Positions 6,786 through 10,924 of a stretch of 10,924 nucleotides of DNA are shown here, piece after piece. A program made the position numbers and the translations under genes. Source of the DNA: Octadecabacter sp. GTDB taxonomy: Bacteria > Pseudomonadota > Alphaproteobacteria > Rhodobacterales > Rhodobacteraceae. Numbering within the stretch: the stretch's first letter is position 1; the number at the start of each line of letters is the position of its first letter. The stretch covers positions 1 through 10,924 of the forward strand of contig JAHBAO020000265.1 in NCBI GenBank assembly GCA_018500065.2. The letters run 5' to 3'. Below the pieces are notes generated by a model. The model was not told the DNA's origin and did no database searches. It was given only the letters and a program-made list of their open reading frames with translations.

Positions 6786-7483
6786 GCCAGATTGACGACA
6801 CCGAGCTGGACCTCGATGCGCTGATCACCGCGCAGGCTGATTTGCGCGCGACAAGACAAGGCAGCGACCGGATATGGCAATCTTCCCGCCAGATTGAACG
6901 TGATCTTGCGGTTGCGTTCTTGATCGACACGTCGCGCTCAACTGAGGGCGCGGTTGGCGATACGTCTGTGATTGATGTGGCGCGCGAAGCTCTGGCCGCA
7001 TTGGCCACGGGTATTGATGCGACGGGTGATCAGCTTGGCATATGGGGGTTTTCATCCCTGCACCGTGACCGCGTGTTTCTGACCCGTTGCAAAGGTTTTG
7101 ACGATAAGATGTCGCCGCACGTCACTGCCAATATCTGTGCACTGCGCCCCGGTCACTACACCCGCCTTGGCACTGCAATCCGCCACACATCCGCGATGCT
7201 CGCCGGGCAACAAGCGGCGCGAAAATTGCTGATAGTGCTGACCGACGGCAAACCTAATGATCTGGACCACTACGAGGGCCAGCATGGTGTGGAAGACAGC
7301 CGGATGGCGGTGCGCGAAGCCCGCCGTGCGGGACAGTCGCTGCACGGTGTTATCAATGACGAAGACGGCCAAGACTGGTTCGCCCGAATTTTCGGACGCG
7401 GTGGATTTAGTCTTTTGCCCGACCCCACCCGCCTGACCCGAGCATTGCCCGATATTTACCGAACCCTCACCCAGGAGACTTGA
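6786..7483 (+). pseudogene. norD: NorD, C-terminal VWA domain only, joined to norC
   Basis: NorD is needed, with the AAA+ protein NorQ, to assemble an active NO reductase. Only the last 232 or so codons remain, beginning at QIDDTELDLDALI and ending LPDIYRTLTQET. This is essentially the complete von Willebrand factor A domain, with the metal-ion (MIDAS) motif DTSRS and the later TDGKPND. The upstream two-thirds of norD, all of norQ and norB, and the 3' half of norC are missing, a deletion of about 3.5 kb if the ancestral order was norCBQD. The reading frame is open from a GTG at 6584 that overlaps the norC TGA. A 299-residue hybrid is therefore possible: about 66 residues from the wrong frame of norC, then NorD. 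One conserved hydrophobic position appears changed (HGVINDEDG). An AGGAG for the next gene lies at the end. Confidence 0.93.
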
Positions 7484-7484
7484 T

Positions 7485-7691
7485 ATGCGTATTCTATTAA
7501 CCTTGTTCCTCGCCCTACTCGCCTTGCCGAGCCTTGCCGAGCCTTGCCGAGCCTTGCCGAGCCTTGCCGAGAGTTTCGACAGACCCATCCCCCAGGCGCA
7601 ATCCGCCACAGCAGAACTTTGGTTCGCCATCGCCTCAGTGGTTTTGATTGCCGCATTATGGCTGGTCAATCATCTGGTCATGCGCAAGTGA
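7485..7691 (+). CDS. Small membrane protein of the nor cluster (68 aa), repeat-expanded
   Basis: This 68-residue protein has an N-terminal signal-like helix (residues 1-16), a duplicated ALPSLAE cleavage-region motif, a short periplasmic stretch (SFDRPIPQAQS) and a second transmembrane helix (about 45-63) ending VMRK. It starts two bases after the norD stop with AGGAG at 7473-7477, so it was translated as part of the nor operon. It ends in a GTGA overlap with the next gene. Position after norD recalls the small nnrT-type genes of Rhodobacter, but I cannot confirm identity from sequence. Five copies of a 10-base repeat at 7521-7570 insert ten residues between the two ALPSLAE copies. With two copies the frame would give the shorter, more normal signal peptide. 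Function unknown. Confidence 0.78.
   Translation: MRILLTLFLALLALPSLAEPCRALPSLAESFDRPIPQAQSATAELWFAIASVVLIAALWLVNHLVMRK
7521..7570 (+). repeat. Five perfect tandem copies of GCCTTGCCGA
   Basis: The decamer GCCTTGCCGA is repeated five times without a mismatch inside the signal-peptide coding part of the 68-residue gene. Ten is not a multiple of three, so gain or loss of one or two copies shifts the frame, while a change of three copies (30 bases, ten residues) keeps it. The translation fits an ancestral two-copy state expanded by three copies. Confidence 0.97.
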
Positions 7692-7927
7692 CACAGTCAG
7701 GCTGGTCATCGCGTAAAATCGCGCTTGTGCTGTATCCGTTCGGGGCTGGGGCAATGGCGGTGAACGTCTTCTTTGCCTCCCTTATCGGAAGCTGGGTCGG
7801 CGGGCCTGTTTTGACGAATGCGTGGTCAATCGCCTTAGGTTGCCTGATCGCCATTCCCGCAACGATCGCCTTTGCGCGCCATATCAGAAAGCTTATGGAT
7901 GACGCAGAACCAAAGGATGCGACATGA
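7688..7927 (+). CDS. Small two-helix membrane protein (79 aa), GTG start
   Basis: The frame begins with GTG at 7688, overlapping the TGA of the previous gene (GTGA), and ends in ATGA, overlapping the next start. Both overlaps indicate translational coupling. The product has two transmembrane helices (about residues 11-31 and 42-63) joined by a short WVGGPVLTNAW loop, and a charged tail (RHIRKLMDDAEPKDAT). It looks like the small conserved membrane protein commonly found between norD and DUF6522/nnrS in Roseobacter-group nor clusters; that recollection is not backed by a search. No catalytic motif is visible. It probably resides in the inner membrane and has an accessory role in NO metabolism. 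The gene is intact. The longer frame back to 7544 only reads the previous gene out of frame. Confidence 0.78.
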   Translation: MTQSGWSSRKIALVLYPFGAGAMAVNVFFASLIGSWVGGPVLTNAWSIALGCLIAIPATIAFARHIRKLMDDAEPKDAT

Positions 7928-8208
7928 TTATTGATATGACCAACGCCCAGTCCCCCACGATTGATGCCCAAGATCTCGGGCAAATTTTCGGGATTGAGCC
8001 CGCACAAGTTCAAAGCCTTATGCGCGCGGGCAAAATCACCAGCCTCTTTGAAACCGGAACCGACGAGCACGCGGGCCGGTTTCGTCTGACTTTTTCTTAC
8101 GCGAACAAACGTGTGTGTCTGACCTGTGATGCGTCAGGTCGCGTACTGTCTACTGTCAGGACTCCGATCAGTCCTTTGGATATTCACTATGAAACAGAGC
8201 ACAGCTGA
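7924..8208 (+). CDS. DUF6522 family protein
   Basis: The 94-residue protein matches the pattern of DUF6522, small soluble proteins found in denitrification and NO-response clusters. It has TIDAQDLGQIFGIEPAQVQSL, LMRAGKITSLFETGTDEHAG, then RFRLTFSYANKRVCLTCDAS. It has no signal peptide or membrane helix, so it should be cytosolic. Function is unknown. The first half looks like a small helical layer and the second like a beta-sheet. Two cysteines (in RVCLTCD) form a CxxC-like pair that may not be conserved. The ATG overlaps the preceding stop (ATGA); a second in-frame ATG at 7936 is possible. The 3' end overlaps the nnrS start by 20 bases. The gene appears intact. Confidence 0.82.
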   Translation: MIIDMTNAQSPTIDAQDLGQIFGIEPAQVQSLMRAGKITSLFETGTDEHAGRFRLTFSYANKRVCLTCDASGRVLSTVRTPISPLDIHYETEHS

Positions 8209-9397
8209 ACAAATGCGCCAATGGCGTGGCCCGGCTATCTTCAGCTTCGGGTTTCGCCCCTTATTCCTGCTTGCCTGCCTTTGGGCGACCGTTGCGATGG
8301 TTCTTTGGATTGCCATGCTCGCCGGATGGTATGCGCTGCCAACAGATTTTGACCCAGTGACGTGGCACGCCCATGAATTTCTGTTTGGCTACGTCAGCGC
8401 GGTTGTCGCCGGTTTCTTACTGACGGCCGTGCCAAACTGGACAGGGCGGTTGCCCGTTGTCGGTTGGCCGTTGGCGGGGCTGAGTGCACTTTGGCTACTA
8501 GGGCGGCTCGCCATCGCGACCTCGGCCTATTTCTCAACATTTAGCGTCGCTGTCGTCGACCTCGCGTTTTTGCTGGTGATGTGGATGTTTCTTTTGCGAG
8601 AGATCATAGCGGGGAAGAAATGGGCAAATCTTCCGGTTTTGATTTTGCTTGCGGTCCTGATTTTCGCGAACGCGATATTTCACATAGAAGGCGCGCAATC
8701 GGGCGCAGCAAGCCAAGGTTACGGGCTGCGTTTGGGGCTTGCTGCGGTACTTGTCTTGATCATGCTAATCGGTGGAAAGGTCACGCCTTCGTTCACCCGC
8801 AACTGGTTGGTCAAACGCGGTGAAACTGCGCTGCCATCCCCACCAATGCGTCGATTTGACAAAGCGGTTCTTGTGGTTTCCGGTCTGGTGCTCTTGGCTT
8901 GGGTGATTGCGCCAACGCACGGCTTCGTGGGTGTTGCCTTACTTGGCATCGGAGTGCTGCACACCGTGCGATTGATCCGCTGGCAGGGACATAAAACCAC
9001 GGGCGAGCCGCTCGTGTTCGTGTTGCACGTTGGTTACGCGTTTATCCCGCTTGGGGCTCTTGCCAACGCTCTTAGCATCGTTTCGCCTCATCTGATCAGC
9101 CACGCCGCCGCTTTGCATATCTGGACAGCGGGCGCGATTGGGCTCATGACGGTCGCGGTCATGACGCGCGCGTCGCTCGGCCATTCGGGGCGCGCGCTTC
9201 ATGCGGAAAAGCGAACCATGCTGATTTATGCAGCGCTGGTTGCAGCCACCTTCACCCGCCTAGCAGCCGACCTTTTCATGGACTTCAGGTCACCTTTGCT
9301 GAATGGCACGGCGGTACTTTGGGTGGTCGGTTTCGCAGGGTTCGTCGCAATCTACGGTCCACTCCTTATTAAACAGAAAAGTGGCACAGAGATATGA
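8189..9397 (+). CDS. nnrS: NnrS, heme-copper membrane protein of NO metabolism
   Basis: This 402-residue inner-membrane protein has about twelve hydrophobic helices. NnrS proteins bind heme and copper and relieve nitrosative stress; in Rhodobacter the gene is controlled by NnrR. Family signatures present: GPAIFSFGFRPLF (residues 14-26), WHAHEFLFGY (59-68) with probable metal- or heme-binding His, LLTAVPNWTGRLP (78-89), GGKVTPSFTRNWL mid-protein, and VAVMTRASLGHSGR (about 322-335). All are intact and the length is normal. I prefer the ATG at 8189; another in-frame ATG at 8213 would cut eight residues, while the frame back to 8126 overlaps DUF6522 heavily. The stop overlaps the nnrU start (ATGA). 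It is the best-preserved functional gene in the island, but its operon promoter now drives broken norC/norD. Confidence 0.95.
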   Translation: MKQSTAEQMRQWRGPAIFSFGFRPLFLLACLWATVAMVLWIAMLAGWYALPTDFDPVTWHAHEFLFGYVSAVVAGFLLTAVPNWTGRLPVVGWPLAGLSALWLLGRLAIATSAYFSTFSVAVVDLAFLLVMWMFLLREIIAGKKWANLPVLILLAVLIFANAIFHIEGAQSGAASQGYGLRLGLAAVLVLIMLIGGKVTPSFTRNWLVKRGETALPSPPMRRFDKAVLVVSGLVLLAWVIAPTHGFVGVALLGIGVLHTVRLIRWQGHKTTGEPLVFVLHVGYAFIPLGALANALSIVSPHLISHAAALHIWTAGAIGLMTVAVMTRASLGHSGRALHAEKRTMLIYAALVAATFTRLAADLFMDFRSPLLNGTAVLWVVGFAGFVAIYGPLLIKQKSGTEI

Positions 9398-9555
9398 GCT
9401 GGCTCCAATACGCAGGCGTCTTTGCGGCATTTTTCGCAACCCATTCGATTCCGGTCAGGCCAAAAAACCGCAACGCAATCGTGCGCCGCATCGGAGAACG
9501 CTATCCGGAATCTGCACTATTGCATCTTCGGTCCCGCGTGGCCGACATTCCCTGA
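9394..9555 (+). pseudogene. nnrU: NnrU, N-terminal stump (53 aa)
   Basis: The frame starts at an ATG overlapping the nnrS stop (ATGA) and encodes 53 residues. The beginning, with AAFFATHSIPVRP and IVRRIGER, matches the first helix and loop of NnrU-family membrane proteins, which are usually about 190-230 residues with several helices. After about residue 36-38 (near 9500-9507) the expected second helix is absent, and the frame ends at TGA 9553-9555. The rest of the gene is missing, with metG starting 76 bases later. nnrU is required for nitrite and NO reductase expression in Rhodobacter sphaeroides, so its loss fits the loss of the pathway. The short length makes the family call moderately secure. 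Confidence 0.75.
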
Positions 9556-9603
9556 ACTCCGTTATCAACACGACTAGCCCTCCGCAGCCCTCTCAGCTAA
9601 ACC

Positions 9604-9621
9604 CCCTGCAACACAGCAGGG
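9604..9621 (+). promoter_or_regulatory. Hairpin in the metG leader
   Basis: CCCTGC (9604-9609) and GCAGGG (9616-9621) form a perfect 6-bp GC-rich stem with an AACACA loop, nine bases before the metG ATG. The 3' arm contains the only Shine-Dalgarno-like element (AGGG), so folding could hide it. There is no T-run, so it is not a terminator for the upstream operon. A regulatory role is inferred. Confidence 0.35.
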
Positions 9622-9630
9622 CAGAACACT

Positions 9631-10924
9631 ATGGCACGTCACCTCATCACCTCCGCGATCCCTTACATCAACGGGATCAAACACCTCGGCAACTTGATCG
9701 GCAGCCAACTGCCCGCCGACCTATATGCACGCTACCTGCGCGGGCGTGGTGACGAGGTTCTGTTTCTTTGCGCCACCGACGAACACGGCACCCCCGCCGA
9801 ACTCGCCGCTGCCAAAGCGGGCAAGCCCGTTGAGGACTACTGCGCAGAAATGTGGGCGGTTCAGGACGAACTCGCCAAAGGGTTTTCCCTGTCGTTTGAC
9901 CACTACGGGCGCTCATCTTCCGAACAAAACCGCAAGCTTACCCAACACTTCGCGGGCGTTTTGGCAGACAACGGCCTGATTGAAGAACGCATGGAAACGC
10001 AGATGTATTCCCACGCCGATGGCCGCTACCTGCCGGACCGCTACATTGAGGGCACCTGCCCGAACTGCGCCTATGAAGACGCCCGCGGCGATCAATGCGA
10101 CAACTGCGGCAAGCTGCTTGATCCGGTCGATCTGATCAATCCGCATTCCACCATCTCCGGCTCAACCGATCTGGAAATGCGCGACACCAAGCACCTCTAT
10201 TTGCTACAATCCAAGCTCAAAGACGACATCGACACATGGATCGACAGCCAAACAGGTTGGCCGGTGCTGACCACCTCCATCGCCAAAAAATGGCTGCATG
10301 ACGGCGACGGCTTGCAAGACCGCGGCATCACCCGCGACCTCGATTGGGGCGTCCCTGTAATGAAGGGGAGCGACCCTTGGCCCGGCATGGAAGGCAAGGT
10401 TTTCTACGTCTGGTTTGACGCACCCATCGAATACATCGCCTGTGCGCAAGAATGGGTCGATGCAGGCAAGGGTGATGATTGGGCACGCTGGTGGCGCACC
10501 GATCAAGGCGCCGATGACGTGCGCTACACCCAGTTCATGGGCAAAGATAACGTTCCGTTTCATACACTTAGCTTCCCCGCTACGATTCTAGGATCGGGCG
10601 AACCGTGGAAACGTGTCGATTACCTAAAATCGTTCAACTACCTGAACTATGACGGCGGCCAGTTCTCAACCTCGCGCGGGCGTGGTGTGTTCATGGACCA
10701 AGCGCTCGAAATTCTGCCGGCAGATTACTGGCGCTGGTGGCTGCTGTCGCGCGCGCCCGAAACCTCGGATTCGGAATTCACGTGGGAACAGTTCCAGACC
10801 GACTGCAACAAAGACCTCGCCGATGTGCTCGGTAATTTCGTGTCCCGCGTCACCAAATTCTGCCGTTCCAAATACTCCGAAGACGTCCCAGCAGGTGGCG
10901 CATGGGGCGATGCAGAAACCCAAC
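9631..10924 (+). CDS. metG: Methionyl-tRNA synthetase, 3' end beyond window
   Basis: MetG charges tRNA-Met with methionine in the cytosol. The frame opens at ATG 9631 and stays open for 431 codons to the window edge. The first residues are [17 protein letters not shown], containing the class I HIGH-type motif as HLGN (18-21). The zinc knuckle follows (CPNC at 143-146 and CDNC at 156-159), then [14 protein letters not shown] and [11 protein letters not shown]. The KMSKS region appears as QFSTSRG (344-350), a variant lacking the usual lysines; FSTSRG-type versions occur in this MetG branch. The anticodon-binding region begins near the edge ([14 protein letters not shown]). The gene is intact as far as seen. 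It is a housekeeping gene and marks the right border of the denitrification remnant. Confidence 0.97.
   Translation, partial: MARHLITSAIPYINGIKHLGNLIGSQLPADLYARYLRGRGDEVLFLCATDEHGTPAELAAAKAGKPVEDYCAEMWAVQDELAKGFSLSFDHYGRSSSEQNRKLTQHFAGVLADNGLIEERMETQMYSHADGRYLPDRYIEGTCPNCAYEDARGDQCDNCGKLLDPVDLINPHSTISGSTDLEMRDTKHLYLLQSKLKDDIDTWIDSQTGWPVLTTSIAKKWLHDGDGLQDRGITRDLDWGVPVMKGSDPWPGMEGKVFYVWFDAPIEYIACAQEWVDAGKGDDWARWWRTDQGADDVRYTQFMGKDNVPFHTLSFPATILGSGEPWKRVDYLKSFNYLNYDGGQFSTSRGRGVFMDQALEILPADYWRWWLLSRAPETSDSEFTWEQFQTDCNKDLADVLGNFVSRVTKFCRSKYSEDVPAGGAWGDAETQ

Noticed and set aside
6555..7483. A designed norC-norD fusion gene giving a cytochrome c-VWA protein
   Set aside because: The two parts are in different frames and the NorC heme domain is cut in half; the join is a deletion scar.
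7521..7570. Tandem decamers as a CRISPR array
   Set aside because: Units are contiguous, 10 bases long and without spacers, and lie inside a coding frame.
7052..7669. Minus-strand open frame with repeated GSARLGKA-like units
   Set aside because: The repeats are only the reverse reading of the 10-bp tandem repeat; the rest is a shadow of norD.

Overview
The window looks like a chromosomal segment of a marine Rhodobacteraceae (Roseobacter-group) alphaproteobacterium. The gene families, the moderately high GC, and the norD/nnrS/DUF6522/nnrU gene order all fit that group. This is a judgement from recognised protein families; no search was run.

Left part (1-3889) is ordinary and intact. On the minus strand there is a beta-keto acid cleavage enzyme (BKACE, DUF849) of the type usually found beside carnitine dehydrogenase. 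It is followed by two small lipoprotein genes, the second running off the left edge. Next come a Tas-like aldo/keto reductase on the minus strand and a divergent YcaD-like MFS transporter on the plus strand.

Middle part (4070-9555) is a decaying denitrification island (nitrite to NO to N2O). In order: nirV (intact); nirK lacking its 5' third; a Crp/Fnr-type nitric-oxide regulator (nnrR-like) lacking its 5' end; an intact DUF1858 redox-disulfide gene; a perfect TTGCG-N4-CGCAA Fnr/NnrR box; norC with a TGA at codon 11 and no 3' half; the C-terminal third of norD joined straight onto norC; two small membrane-protein genes, the first containing five perfect 10-bp tandem repeats; a DUF6522 gene; intact nnrS; and a short 5' stump of nnrU. 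Both catalytic systems, nitrite reductase and NO reductase, and their regulator are broken by two large deletions. One deletion is head-to-head between nirK and nnrR, near 5651-5657. The other runs from inside norC to inside norD, near 6780-6790, and removes norB and norQ. Several accessory genes nevertheless stay open and linked by ATGA/GTGA start-stop overlaps.

Right part (9631-10924) is the 5' two-thirds or so of metG (methionyl-tRNA synthetase), open to the window edge.

I see no new defence or mobile system. The unusual content is a well-resolved fossil of denitrification loss: sharp scars, an orphan regulatory box that survives, a possible reinitiation site giving a hybrid NorD VWA protein, and a frame-sensitive tandem repeat. 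No stretch longer than about 210 bases lacks a gene or gene remnant.
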